In this document: piece after piece, positions 16,810 to 29,700 of the stretch
How the letters are laid out: each line of letters starts with the position of its first letter
Numbering within the stretch: the first letter of the stretch is position 1
Assembly: GCA_014084085.1 (NCBI GenBank)
Contig: NPFB01000051.1
Coordinates: 1,314 to 64,110 of the forward strand
Source of the DNA: Hondaea fermentalgiana
Lineage: Eukaryota > Sar > Bigyra > Thraustochytrida > Thraustochytriidae
Length of the DNA: 62,797 nt
Direction: 5' to 3'
Notes under the pieces: generated by a model
What the model saw: the letters and a program-made list of their open reading frames with translations, nothing else
Told to the model about the DNA's origin: nothing
The model's database searches: none
Position numbers and translations under genes: made by a program

Positions 16810-17260
16810 CCTTGCTGCCCGTTGTGCTGCTGCTCTCCGGACGGAAGAGCTGGCCTGCGCGCCGCCTCCGCGTCTTCGCTCCCGCGCAGGCAGGCTAGCC
16901 CAGACAGGTTTGGGTACTGCCGATGCCGCATCGCGCACGTCTCTTCGATTTGTCGATTGGATGTGGGCTCCTCTGCAGGCACAAGATCTTAATATCTTTG
17001 ACGGCCGCACAGGCAAGGCAGCAGGACAAGGGAGCTGACTCTTATAGGAAAGCGATCAAGAGGGCCAAAAGGACAATGGCATGTGCATCTTGGATTGCAT
17101 GCGCGCAGCGAATTTTATTTATTTATCTTCAAATTGCAAAGATGGAACCTGACTGGCGCAAACGAGCAAATAGTGAACGCGTGAACTAAACTACGCGTGA
17201 GATCAAGATCGCAACGAATCCTGTAAAGGAAGGGGGAAAAGAACTATTTGGACCCCTGCA
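16810..17260. other. Spacer between WD40-like and SYLF-WW genes
   Basis: These 450 bp hold the leader of the minus-strand WD40-like gene and the 3' flank of the SYLF-WW gene. There is nothing else I can support. Confidence 0.55.
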
Positions 17261-18313
17261 TTAAGCTGTTGGCCGCTCCCATTGCGTCGTAGAACCCTTG
17301 GCGTAGTACTTGCGGCCATCCGGGGCGGTGAGCTCCTGCCATCCTGCGGGAAGACTGGCGGGAGGCTGCGTCTTAGGAGGCGGGGGCGGCGGACCCGGCC
17401 TGCGTGGTGCCGCTGGCCGCTCCCAAGAAGTTTCCCCCTTGTCGTTGTAGTAGTAAGCGCGGCCGTCCTCAGCGTAGGCTTGCTTCCATCCGGGAGGAAG
17501 GCCATCATTTCCTTCATTGTCAGCGTCGGAAAAACCGGAACGAAGCAGCGCCTTGCCCGAAGCGCCAAGACCCTGTGACGCCCCCTGCGCCAGCGAGGTC
17601 CGCTGAGGGCCCTGCGGCGACGAGGCTCCCGTGCCAGAGTCCATGACGACGCCCATGATTTCGTGAAGAGTCTCGTAGAGAACGTTGCAAATGGGAGGAG
17701 GATCGACATGGCCGCCGAGAATCTCGGCCGGTGTGACATCACGGCCGTAGAACTCGCGGTTGTCAGAATCATTCACTTTGAGAATTGCTCCCTCCAGCGT
17801 GCCGCCAATGTAGGCGCCCTTGGCGAGCGAGTAGCTATACGCCGGAACAATCTTTTTGTTGTCACTTAGTCCAACGCTTGCCTCGGCGTTCCTTCCCACC
17901 GGCCCAACGGCAAGACTGGCGCTACCGCCGAACGAAATCTGCTTGTCGCCAGTGAATCCCTTGATGGCGGAAGTGGTATTCAAGATGATGACGCTGCTGA
18001 TCTTTTCCGCGCCAAAGACGAAGCCACCCCCGAGACCTCCGGCTTGCACGCTCAGAGGTGCGCTCCAGCGGTATCCGCCGGGTTGAGAAGAGTCCTTGAC
18101 TTTGACGACAACGCAGCCGCCGCCAACGTTGCCGCCGATCATCATGATGCCGGCCTTGTACACCGTCACGAAGGCAATGCCCTTGCAGTGCTGCAAGAGC
18201 ATCCGCGGGATTGCCTTGTCCTGGGACACATATTTGGGGTTCGCCATCTCATTCAGCGTCTTGGCCGCATTGGGCACCGTGCTCCGCAGCTTGATGCGGT
18301 CTGAGATACCCAT
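17261..18313 (-). CDS. SYLF domain protein with two C-terminal WW domains
   Basis: The 350-residue protein has an N-terminal SYLF (Ysc84/DUF500) domain at ~1-222, visible from CKGIAFVTVYKAGIMMIGGN, the Gly-rich WSAPLSVQAGGLGGGFVFG, and GFTGDKQISFGGSASLAVGPVGR. SYLF domains of yeast Ysc84/Lsb3 and SH3YL1 bind phosphoinositides and actin and act in endocytosis. Here the usual SH3 partner is replaced by WW1 (271-301, LPPGWKQAY...YYYNDKGETSWERP) and WW2 (320-349, LPAGWQEL...TTQWERP), separated by a Pro-rich linker. WW2 is shorter, with one turn shortened. ATG 18313 opens directly on the conserved SYLF start. A role in actin-linked membrane traffic is inferred. Confidence 0.92.
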   Translation of the reverse strand: MGISDRIKLRSTVPNAAKTLNEMANPKYVSQDKAIPRMLLQHCKGIAFVTVYKAGIMMIGGNVGGGCVVVKVKDSSQPGGYRWSAPLSVQAGGLGGGFVFGAEKISSVIILNTTSAIKGFTGDKQISFGGSASLAVGPVGRNAEASVGLSDNKKIVPAYSYSLAKGAYIGGTLEGAILKVNDSDNREFYGRDVTPAEILGGHVDPPPICNVLYETLHEIMGVVMDSGTGASSPQGPQRTSLAQGASQGLGASGKALLRSGFSDADNEGNDGLPPGWKQAYAEDGRAYYYNDKGETSWERPAAPRRPGPPPPPPKTQPPASLPAGWQELTAPDGRKYYAKGSTTQWERPTA

Positions 18314-18324
18314 CGTTCGAGCGC

Positions 18325-18355
18325 CGGCAGGCAGGCAGGCAGGCAGGCAGGCAGA
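18325..18355. repeat. (GGCA)n microsatellite before the SYLF-WW gene
   Basis: About seven tetranucleotide copies lie 12 bp upstream of the minus-strand start codon. On the coding strand it reads CCTGCCTG, a pyrimidine-rich tract. Confidence 0.9.
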
Positions 18356-18491
18356 CAGACAGCCAGACAGCCACGCGAGGAATTAAGCCCGAGCGCGAGC
18401 GCAAGCGAAGTCTCTCCGCGTCCCGCGCCGCCGCAAATGGATATGACTTTTGCGGTCGAACGATCTAACGAGCGCGAGTGCCAGCGCGAGG

Positions 18492-18518
18492 GCGAGCGAG
18501 CGAGCGAGCGAGCGAGCA
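18492..18518. repeat. (GAGC)n microsatellite
   Basis: Six or so copies of CGAG/GAGC in the divergent promoter region. Confidence 0.85.
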
Positions 18519-19635
18519 GAAGATCGCGAGCGCTATGGTCGGCGGGTCGGATGGGTGGGTCGACGGTCGGCTCGTCCTTTCGGGTCTGCTTCCGAGGCTC
18601 CTTCTTCGTCTTCTTCTCCTTCGACTTCTTCGACTTCTTCTGCTTCAGCCGCGCGAAGCTCAGTGAGTGGCAAGAGTTCTTCCTCCTCGCCTCTAAACAC
18701 CACAAGCGTCGCAGCCCGGAGGCGCGGCGCCGCACATTTGTGCCACTTACCCGAGCCGGAGACGGCGCGGCAGAACGCGGACACGGCGCGCGAGAGCGGC
18801 GAGGAGCAGAGCCACATTGCAGCGGGCGCGGCAGAGCGGCGCGGAGAGGCAGCGCGGGGACGCCGGAGCGCGCGCGCGTTTCCGCGAGGGCGGAGAACAG
18901 CGGAGGAAGGGCCGGGACGGACGTGAAGACGCGGGAGGTTGACACTCATGCAGGCGGCGGTTCGGCGCCGGATGCGGAGACAGCTGCAGCAGGTCAGCGG
19001 CAGCGTCCAGCGCCGGCTGCGTCTAGCGTGCGACACGCATCGCGCGCAGACGAGGCTGACGGTGTACGTGTGATCGCGGCGGAATAGAGAACGGCGCGGC
19101 GTGGTAGGTTCCACGGCGATTGACGGGTTCATTGGCACGGAGCTGGCTGGCTAGCTGGCCAGCCAAAGAGCAGACGCCAGCCAGAGAGCGTTAATGTGGA
19201 GAGGGTGCGTACCTTGGCCCGTGCTTCAGCGGCAAGACGGACGGGAATCACTTTGCAAATTAAGTCGCCTAGCAGCTGCAAGTGCGCCAATCAGCTGCCT
19301 GACTGACCTTTTCTCCAGAAGTAGACCCTTGGTTTGCTGTTGGATGCGTGCGAGCTTTTCGTTTCTTTCCGAATGGTCTTGGGAGCGAACGATCCGAGAA
19401 GCTGCGGATCGCTACCCCCTGAGGTACCGAGGTAGTGTTGGACTTGAACTTGGTGTATGAGACTCTTGCAGGCTTTTATAAGAATCAGGGAAGGAAACCT
19501 CTCTCTTGGCCTGGCTTCACATCCGGCAATTTTTTTCAATCGATTTTTGTTGACTTGGGACTCTTTACAGAGCTTTGTAAGAAATCAGGAAAAAAATTCT
19601 CTCGCTTGTCTCTCAAAATCCTTCTGATCGAAGGA

Positions 19636-19661
19636 AAGAACAAGAACAAGAACAAGAACAA
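19636..19661. repeat. (AAGAAC)n hexanucleotide repeat
   Basis: Four to five AAGAAC copies in an otherwise unremarkable intergenic stretch. Confidence 0.85.
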
Positions 19662-20709
19662 GCAAGACCTTGATCGTACTTGAACTCTTTTTTTCAGAGT
19701 GGCGACTTCGGGACTTCGACTGTCTCTCGCATCGTCTTGTTTTCGAAAGGAGCAGACAATGAAAGACAACTTTCTTGCCAACCGAGCATGTGTTTACTTC
19801 TTTCTCTTTGTTTTGGCTCACCTGTTGCTTGCACTAGCGCAATATGTAGCTTGAGCGTGTGAAAGCAAAGCGACTTGCCGAAATCCACGCCGTCACTCCT
19901 CGCGTCCACATTTATGAGCTCGGAGCTCTCCAAAAACAAAAATGGACTATCAAAGCTCCACATTCATTTATTTTTTAGTGTGCTCATCTCCGTCTCAACC
20001 GTCCAAGCTTGCAAATACATTGAAAAACCACACTCCCGCGTCTTGACATCATCTCTCTCCATAGCTCTTTGTTTTCTCTCCCAATGGCAAGCCATTTCTG
20101 GCTGCAATCACATCAGCGTCGGAGAGTAGGCTTCGCGACGGTGGCTTGGCTGGGCGGCCTCCAACGGAGCGTTAGACCTCTTTTATCGCTCCCCATTTAT
20201 ACTATGCCATCAATGGGATAATTTTTTTTGATGATCTTCGCTACTCGCAAACCGCCTTTTTAGCGGTCGTCGTTCGCGCGTCCGCTCGACTTTTCGCGAG
20301 AGGCTGGCGCGTGGGCGTCACGCCTGCAGGCACGCGGCGGTCGCGCGCCGCGGGTCCCTGCGCCGCGTCGCGCGGTGCGACCTCGGCGAGCGCCGTCTGC
20401 GGCTGGTTCGCGACCTGGCCCCGGCGCACTTGGTGCAAAGCTCTCAACAAAAACACCAAGAAGAAGAACAACAACAGCAACAACTCGACAACCAGAGCGA
20501 CAGAGGCCTGGGCAGCCCCGGGAACACCGCGTGCGCGAGCGCGTAGGAGGCCACCCCTCGTGGATCTCTCGAGAGCTCGGGCAGATAGCACCAGCTTGGG
20601 CCTGCGCAGCCGGGAAAGTCTGAGGGACTGAAGCTCGCATCCGTGTGCTCGTCTTCAACTCACAACGAGTCGAGCCTCGGGCCCCGTGCCTCGAACCGGC
20701 AGCGATCCA

Positions 20710-23700
20710 ATGGAGCCCACAAAGGCCGCCAAGAACACTGCGGTTCCCCTACGCAAAGAAGACGCGCTACAAGAAAATGCACGCAGTAGCTCGACGACGA
20801 GCAATGAAGTCGCTCTAGAATTCATGCGAAGCCTTGTAGAGGGCTCGCTTCCGCCCTATCTTGACGACGCAGTGCTCGGCATAATGGACCCAGAGGACTG
20901 GGCAGGCCACACGTGCAAAACTCACGCCAGCGAAGCCAGTTTTCAAACACAGGGTTATGGAGAACGACAAACCTTTGTCTCAGCGACCGAAGACCCAACG
21001 GAAAACAAGGAAAACAATCCGAACGGCCGTGCGCGCAAGGGCGTCAACGTTCCCCCGGGGGCAACGGAAGAAGCTTCGATACAGTCTTCCCAGACCAATG
21101 CGCTCGATGTGGCTCGCAAGGCTGCGCTCTCTGACGTCCTCTTGGCCGACGAGGCGGGCTTGAACTCGCACAACACCATCGTGAACGAAATTCCCGAGCT
21201 CAGACTCTCCGACCATGCTCGACCGAGTCCGGCCAATGTGGCGAGACTTCTCCTTACAAATGCAATGCAGGCCTCGCTTACAGTTCTGAAAACGGCTTAC
21301 GCCTCCTCCTCGCCCACATTCGCTTCCCCGTCCTCTTTGAACCCGACCTCGGAAGAAGCATCTTTGCACGGACGGTCGAAGCGCGAAGTTGCCATGTATC
21401 TCGTGCGCAGCGAATATTCCGCAGAGTGCGAAAGCGATGCTGCTTTTGCGGAGAACCTGGTGGACCTGACTGAAAGTGAGGACCGCCTCGACGAGCTCAT
21501 TGCGAGCCTGCAGCCAAGCGTCTCGCCCGGTTCGCACATGGCATCAAGCGAGGTCACTCTGAGTCGTGAAAAGGCAATGCCCTCGAGCGCTTTCACCTTT
21601 ATGGCCATCATGGAGATGCAAATGAGCACACTCGAACACGCATTCTCAACGGCCACACCCGAAGCCGCGCAAAGTCTCATCGCCACGACTTGCTCGCACC
21701 TCATGGGACTCTTTGCCAAGATGCCTCTTGGTATTCTCTCTGAGATGGCTCCTTGGGAACACGAGACCTTTGAAGCCCTTGGCGAAACTCTCTGTAGATT
21801 GGGAGAGCGCGTCGACCTCGACGACGCGCAGAGCGCTTCATCCAGCCGTGATGCTGTCGATCTCTTTCTCCTCGCTCTCTCGCTTCAGCGCGGCGCTCTC
21901 GACAGTGTGGTCGCGACGCTGCGACGCATCATGTTTCGCTCCGATGACGCCCTCGAGTCATTCGACGATGTCCTCAATGACATGCTGCGTCGGCTGTGCG
22001 CAGCAGTCCTGTATTGCCCGCTGGACATGGCCGACCATCGTCAGGCAAAGGCTCCGGCCTGGCTCGGCGATGACACCAGCTCGCCACGCTTTACTGCCCA
22101 TATTCGCTGGAAAACCTTTTCGTCGGGCACGTCTGCAGACGTAGAGCAGAGAAGCACAAACAAACACGTTGCTGCAGATACCCAGAGGTCGGTTCGGGGC
22201 TACGACGGCAGCGCAAGCGACGATGGTGGTGTTCCGGAAGCTGCTTTTGATAATGACATCCGTCCAGAGTCCAAAAATTGTGCTGAACCTGACTTTTTTG
22301 CCGACCATTTAGCTGTCGGTGACCTCGTCCGCCTTTCTTCGAGCGCAGAATCGTGCGAAGCGCTACGCAGAGGTGAAGTGGGTCGCATCTGCTTTGATGA
22401 TGGTTCGAGCAAACCGTTCCGGGTTTGCGGTCCGCGCGGTGACGTTGGCATTTGGTTTGCGCCGCATAGTCTCGTTCGCGTCTCCGATTCGGCCGATGTT
22501 AACATTCCTCACACGGCGGCAGGAAACTCGAGCGTCAGCGGATCGGCGGATCCCTTTCCTGCAAAGCATGCGCAAAATGCTGCCGCATACACTGCGCCGC
22601 AGCGTCGCAGGGGCGCTCCCATGAAAGGCTCTTTTGCAGACAGCATTTCTGTCTCTCACGATGGACGATTCCTGTACATTTGCGGCGACTCAGTTGGCGG
22701 CATTGCTCGCGTGGGAGCTGGATGCGCCGGGCTCGGAACATCTGCAGCCGTGGCAGGGCACGTATACGCGCACCAGCCTCTTGACTGGTCTGGGATGGCC
22801 CAGGACATACAAGTGAAAGGCGCCCAGCTAGGCATGATCACGGAGCTTGCAGACAACAGGCTTCTCGTGCTCCTTCGTCGTCGAGGCAGCGCGTGGGTGG
22901 AAGCGCAACAACTCGATGCCACGACATTGACGCCTTGGGCCACGCCTTCTCCCAGCGCGCTCCGCTTCAGACTCACCGACGTCAAGGAAGTGATTCACGA
23001 ACAGGTGGTGGGCGTGCGAGGTGCCGAGCACCTTCGAACGCGCGCTGTCACATCTGAGAATGCCGCAGACATGGTCCGTCTCGAAGTGTCGAAGCAAGAT
23101 GGCCCTTTGAGCGCAGCAGCGTCTTGGGTCGGTTGCGGCTCTTCGTGGGTCGCGGGTCGCGGATGTTGGTATTTTGAGGCCACCATTCAACGCGCTGGAA
23201 GCATCTCCATCGGCTGGGCAACTCCTGCCTACTTCAACGATCAAGCCGACGACACCCTCGGCGCAGCGTGGACAATGCAGGTCAGCAGAGCTACAGTCAC
23301 GGACGAACACGGAGCCTCGCGCAGCTGGGGACAAACATGCAAGGAGGGAGATGTCATAGGCTGCGTGCTTGACAGCACAGACTCCGCTGCAGAAGGCAAG
23401 GTGCGCATCATGTTTTCCAAAAATGGGTCCTGGCTCTTTCCCTTTGGTACCGCTTTCGTCATTGACGGCCCAATTCTATTCGCGCGACCGCTCATTGTCC
23501 TTGAGCGCGGAGTGTATGAAACAGATGCTCCTATTGTCAAAGGTTCAGATCCAAGTGGACCCTGCGTTGATGTCTGTTTTGGGTCTCTAAAGGAAAACGA
23601 AGAAGAGGCCCCGCTTGGGCGCGGGCGTCTGCGCTTTCGTCCGCCTACCAAGACGAACTGGCAGCCCGTTGCTTGGAGCGCAGGCGCCAGTCTGCTTGAT

Positions 23701-26700
23701 CTTCGCTTGGGCGATGACGAAGACGACGAAGATGATGAGGAGGACGACGACGACGAAGAAGAAGAAGGAAACTGCAACACGTCAATATACGAGGAAGTCG
23801 ACGATGCACAGCACAACCAAGTGCCTCGTTTTGACGGCGAGACCTCGGCAGCGGCAGCCGAGACTCGCCAGTGCGCCTACTCACCAAAGACTAAAAAGAA
23901 AAACGCTTCACGCCAAACGGCTGAGCAGAAGAATGATGCCAAGGAAGACACTCGCTTCCGCTCACCAGACCGCGCCACGCCCGGGGGATCTGTTTCGTCA
24001 GCGGTCACGTGGCCACAACGCGCCGGGGGGCTCCCGCCTCTCACGAGTGACGGGAGACTCATCTATTGTGTAGAGCGCGCAGCGCCGCTCTTGCCTCTCA
24101 AATGCAATACGCCTCGTTCGAGTCAGCAGAAAACATCCGTCATTATTCGAGCCTTTGATCCTGCCAAGGGCATGGCTCTTGTGAAACTGTGGCGAGTGAA
24201 TGTGCCTGCCGAGACAGTTGACTTCCCCAACGTCAACCATCTCGCGTCCTGGCGCATCTTCACGAATGGCGACGACCTTGTTGCAGTCGACGCAAGCGCC
24301 AACGCCTCTACAGACGCTTCAGCAACATCTGACCCGGGAAGACAGACGCGCTGTGGAATCTTCCCCTTGGCCCTCCTCCCCAGCTTGGGAGAAAAGGAAT
24401 CGGCCGGGGATCCAGCCAGTCATTTCTGGCTTCGCAAAGGCTGGCCAGGGCCCAACATGGCAAAATCCCGAGCGCTCCGAAGTCAAGCCTCTAAAACCGC
24501 TGCTCATCGCGACGGCTACTATTTTTCGCGTGTGCACGGCGTCGTCTGGGTCTGGGAAGCCGCTATCAACACCTGCCAGGCTTTTAGCATTGATGGCCTC
24601 CCATCCTTTGATCGGCTTGCATGGCAAGTAAGTCCCGTAAAGGATCGCCTTTCGCGCCGCGAAATGTGCGTGCAGGCTCTATCAGGCATCGCTCGTCTTG
24701 GCGCACCCTTTGCAGTCCGCGCACAGAACAAGAGTATTCTCGAGGCAGTCATGGACGACTGCAAGAAAGCCAATCGTGATCAAGACCTTGTTTCGGCGGA
24801 AGATAACCTCGTCAAAGAGCTGGTCCCGAGCGCTACCGAGGCCTTCTCCATCGCGCTGGAAGGCAAGGCTTTTCCTCAGCTCATTGAGATGTTGCAGACC
24901 TTCATGATTGACTTCAACACGGACGATGACAAGGGCGCAGTGAGCCGCGCTGGGGTGCGAGCATGTCTGCGCATTGTTTCGACGACCAGCTGGGCTGCGC
25001 GCGGTCATGCGGGTGAAGCCATCGACACGGGTATGTGCGAGGCCTTATTGAAGGTGATCCTTGCCCTCGTCCAAGCAGATCCATCGTTCAAGGGGATGAG
25101 CGAGGTCCAGGAGCTCGCCGCAGATACGCTAGCCCATACCCTCAAGCTCGTTCTTCCAGGCAACACCGCGCAAGCATCTTTCGTTCAGCACGAGCTCGCA
25201 AACATCAACGTCGCCGCGCTTCGTGGAAAGCCAGCGCTTTCACGCGCCTTGTGCATTGTCGTGCAGTCGTTGACCGCAAACTTGATGCTGCTGCCCTTTG
25301 AAAAGCAGCTCGGGGAGGCTGCCAGTGTTCTTCCTCGCATCCTCACTGTTGTTGAAAAGGTCTCGTTTGATCGTCTGGATGCGCTTCGCGCTGTTACTGC
25401 ACGAAGTGGGCCGTGGCCAAAAGCCCTCGAAAATGATCCTCTTGGGCATCTCTGCGATGCGGGCTGTGGTCTGTTGGTATCAATTCTCAGTAGTGGACTT
25501 TGTGACGCATCAACGGCGGTCATGCCTTCGAGTTTAGTACAAATCGTCGACATCTTTTCGGTCGTATTAGAAAAGTGCTCTGCGATCTTGTCCGCCTCAT
25601 GCGAAGCTGCTGCACACCTACACGCGGCCAAATCAACCAACTTTGACGCAGACGTCACCACTCGTTTTGCTTTGCTCGACAAACTTGTGCAGCATAGCCT
25701 CGTCGGACGTGTATTTCCCGTGGTTAGTGGCTGGCTTGAATTTCTTTGCCGGTCTAACTTTACTCGAACAGCCACAGCATCGGCATTACTCAGCGCAGAT
25801 CACCTACTCGGGTCGTTAACCGCGTTTGTTGGTCTTGTTGTACAGTTTTCTTCTGTGCTAGCCTCTGAAGGAGCGACCACGTTGAGTACCATGCACACCT
25901 CATCGAGTGCTGGTGCCGCTGTTGTTAATAAAAAGCGCAATCTTCGGGCCGAAATGCAGCGACGAGGAAGCACAATTGTTACAGCCGCCGCCATCGCGGC
26001 GCAGCAAACTTCCATGGCAAGTCAGAAACCGTGGACCTATGCCTGGTCCAAAACTTACACCAAAACGCTAGAGTACGATTCGGAAGGAGGAGGAGCAGGA
26101 GCAAGAGACTCATTTGAGCGTCGCTGGGAAATCAACGTTCCCGGCGCGGATTCCTTGTATATTTACTTTGATGAGCGGACCAATATGTACGAAGGTGTTC
26201 ATTACATACGCTTCCTCCGCATCCCAGACGGGGGCGAAGCCAAGGATGCCTTCCAGGGAACCGGACTCGAAGAGTGCCCAGCATCGATGCGCTTTGGCGA
26301 GGAGCGCTACAGCGGCTCTTGCTCGCTTTCCGATCCAGCATCGTACCCTGGTATCTATGGCCATCCTCCTCTTCACATTCCCGCAAGTCGCTGTGTGGTG
26401 ACTTTCACTGAAGGCAGTGAGATGCATTGGGCTTACAAATTTCGTGTTGTTGCTCGGATATCAGAGGTTCGCACTGTGGTGGTGCGTCCCTGGATCGATC
26501 ATCTCGCTGGAATGGCTCGCGACCTTGTTTCGGCAATCATTAATACCATGGTAGGTAGCAACGCGCTTCTCAGCGCCGTGGAAATGCATAATCTGCGATG
26601 GGTGCAAAATCCGATCTTGAGTGGCGGCCTAGCAGATGCAACCACGGCATTGAACAATACTGCCACAACAGCAAATGCGGCAAGTCTCGCAGCTGTCGGG

Positions 26701-29700
26701 GTCAGCAGCGTCCACTCGAGCCCGTCCGCGCGCAAGTCCGATTTGCCGCCCATGGCACCTCGTAAATCTACAGCCGACACAAACAAGAGCCTACCAAGCA
26801 AACAGATCGAGTCTAAGCAAGCCAGCGCGCCCAGTGAAGCGTCCTCAGTGACGAGGGAGAATGATACAAACCCCGGGACGGAGTTGTGGAAACGTCGCGG
26901 GGCCAACGGCCGGTCAAACGCACAAGGCCCAACGCTCTCGGGCCCTGCGGGCACGACGACAAAACCTTCTTTGCGTCCTCGTGGGCGCACGCAGTCAAAT
27001 TCACGCCTTCGTCTCTACTCTATGAGCGACGATGACCGCACGCGTGCCACTTCAATGCTTTTGGAGATGATAGCTCCCGAATTTCCGCCTCCCAACTTGG
27101 GAGGTGCGCTCTTCCAGTGCCTACGAAGCCAGCGTGTTCCTTTGGATCAGGGTTTCTTCACTCATCGCGCAGCTGCAGCGCTCGGGGCGGCCCTGATTCG
27201 CGTTAACGGCCTGGAGCGAGAAGCCCTGCGCCTTGCCAAGGGCAAGCTTAGTGCACCCCCACAAGGCACGGGTGACTTACCTTCTGCCCGTCTGCTCAAG
27301 GTCTGGAGCGCGGCGCAGTACATTCGTCGCTGGGCAGATCAGCTCGTGGTGAACGGTCAGGTGCAGCATCATGTGGAGGCAAGCTTGCCCGAAGGCTCGC
27401 CCCTTCGTGCCAGATTGCTCGGAAAAATAGCTCGGGCCGGAGAACAAGAGGATCCGGAAGAGCCTCTGTACGAATCGATTTGTGAAATTGTCGCGGAAAG
27501 AGCACGATTCCTCATCGTCGATGTGGCTCCTCCCACGTCTCGCGTCTTTTCGCAGCGGTCGGCGAAACGAGATGCTGCACGCGCCCGTTGGCATCGTCTG
27601 CGACGCCACTACTGCCCCAAGACCCAGCGCATGCTGCAAGACCAAAAGCGCTGGGATGTGCTTCTTGGGGCATTGCGCGCCCTTTCCTCGCTGCGTTCTT
27701 TCGTGGATCAGCACCGTTCCGCGGCGCAGAAAATGGCTATCCCGCTAACGAGAACGCGAAGCTCGACCCTTACGCGGCCTGGGTCGCAAGAGTCGGATCT
27801 CGGCCGCGATCGCGTGGGTAGCCGCGATCGTACTTTTAGCCGCGATCGGTCTCTCAGCCGAGACACGTTGGACGCACCACCAGCACCAGATGGCGATGGT
27901 TTTGGGCGCATCCCTCCATTGAGACTAAATCGTGCCGGCTCGAACCACTTTGCTGGCGCGGAAAGTCCCATGAATACGCCGCCGCACCTGTTGTCTGCGC
28001 GTTCGGCGTCGAGCTCGACATCGACAACATCCGCCAAATCGGGTCACTTTAACTTTCATGCCCCTGCACGACGCCGAGAGCGACTGAGCGGCGGTATTCG
28101 TCGTGGTTCTATCATTGAAGCTGATGGCGACGTCGACATTCTCGCACAAGAACATGACCAGTCTCTTTCCGAGTCTGTGAACATGTTTCTTCAGGCAGCG
28201 GTTCCCATCGATGGCGAAACCCTACGCGTTGTGCTGGCGAGCCGCAACGAGCGAGCTCTCATGCGGACTGCAGGTTTTGACTTTATCAATAACCTTACAG
28301 CGCTTGCGCGCACCGAGTTGCGACATCGGGAAGGGCGCCGTCTGTTTGACACTGTGCTTTCTTCGACAGCTCGCGCACTTCGTGGAATGGGTATCTCGCA
28401 CCATCTTGATTTGGATTCGGGACGCAGAATTCTTGCTGCTGCCCGTTCTGACAAAAAGGAAGACGTTGCCGTCATTGCGACGGAAGCGGCTCTTCTCATG
28501 GCATCGCCAAACTTGTCACTTCGCGAGGCCAAGTCAACCGCAACGTCCGCTGCTTTCGCGGCGGCAGACAAGTCCGCGGCCGAGGAAAAGAATGCAGCTC
28601 ATGCGCAAGACGGGAATGTCAGGTTTGGTACCAGTCCTCAGGACATGCAAGCGTTTCCATCGGACATGGCGCTCGTTGCCACCACGCCTGGGGGGCCGTC
28701 CGAGTCTCATTTCATGACCGACTTGCCTGGGTGCAGTCTGGGCTTGCGCGAAGGTGTCGCCCGCAGCTTTCTCGCATTTCTGCGATCTGTTGGTGCTCTT
28801 TTGCACCTCGGTCTGCGGCAGCAGACATCGGTTGCACAGGCGCTGCGGGGAGAACGCAAGGTAGAGAATGATGTCGAGCTGACCCCCTGGCACAGACGCA
28901 ACCTGCAGGCGCTTTTGACGCAAATTCTTGGCCAGATTCAGCAATACCTCCACGTCATATCACTCGACTATGTTGAAGCTGACTTTGATCTCGTTGCCGA
29001 GAGCGATGTTGTGGCAGGCCTGCGGGCAGTTCTCTTTCATGACTTCAAAAGCAATTATGATGCTGAGCTTGTACGCTCCATTGCTGGCAAATGTTTTGAG
29101 CTACTCTTGCGCCGCTGCGTGTGCGAGACCGGGCAGGAAGCCGAGGAGAGCACTCGTTTCACTTCGGGAAGTAGTCTGCAACAGTCTTTGCTTGATGTCC
29201 TCGTGGCTCTTCTCGAATCTTCAATGGCCAATACCTCGCTTGGCGTTGGCTGCTCTCGAGTGGAAACCGGCTTGCCCAACAACAAGAGGGAACTTCAAGA
29301 CGAGATCGAAGTCGACGAAAAGGCATCAGGGGAGCACAGTTGTGCGGAGAACCCGGCAAACCTCGCCTATGTACTTGGAACGGAAGAATTTAGCTTCATT
29401 GCTGATCACGTATCGCTCGAGGCTCGAGAAAGCTCCATTCGTTTTCAGGTATGCGTCTCCAAACCTCGAGCTGGAGACTTTCAGCCTGGACGAATTTTCT
29501 CCCTCGGAAACCCCCAAGTGGAAGTTGACGCAATCGGAGTTTCTACATCGCACTATATTGCCGGTCCACCATCGGCAGGATCTTCTGGAGATGACATGGC
29601 GCGATTCAGTCATCTTGAGGTGGGTATGGATGCAGAGCAACGTTTGACTGTCTCGATTGGAGATTTGTCCGGCGTCAATCTTTGCCTCGTCTCTGATTTC

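Larger units (their letters stand above)
18314..20709. other. 2.4-kb intergenic region between divergent genes
   Basis: It lies between the starts of the SYLF-WW gene (-) and the giant HECT gene (+), so it should carry both promoters. It holds (GGCA)n (18325-18355), (GAGC)n (18492-18518), TTC-rich low complexity (18601-18650), an AAGAAC array (19636-19661) and an AT-richer middle (19500-20110). A perfect GTAAGT on the minus strand (18745-18750) could be a 5' splice site of an upstream non-coding exon of the SYLF gene. Open frames here are low complexity and unsupported. Confidence 0.55.

Noticed and set aside
16810..17016. 69-codon N-terminal extension of the WD40-like protein
   Set aside because: It begins at TTG and is Arg/Ala-rich. 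It would also hide the MGNEIAFCC acylation motif.
18437..19138. Open frames on both strands in the SYLF / HECT promoter region
   Set aside because: All are low-complexity Arg/Ala/Glu readings over GAGC and TTC repeats without recognisable domains.
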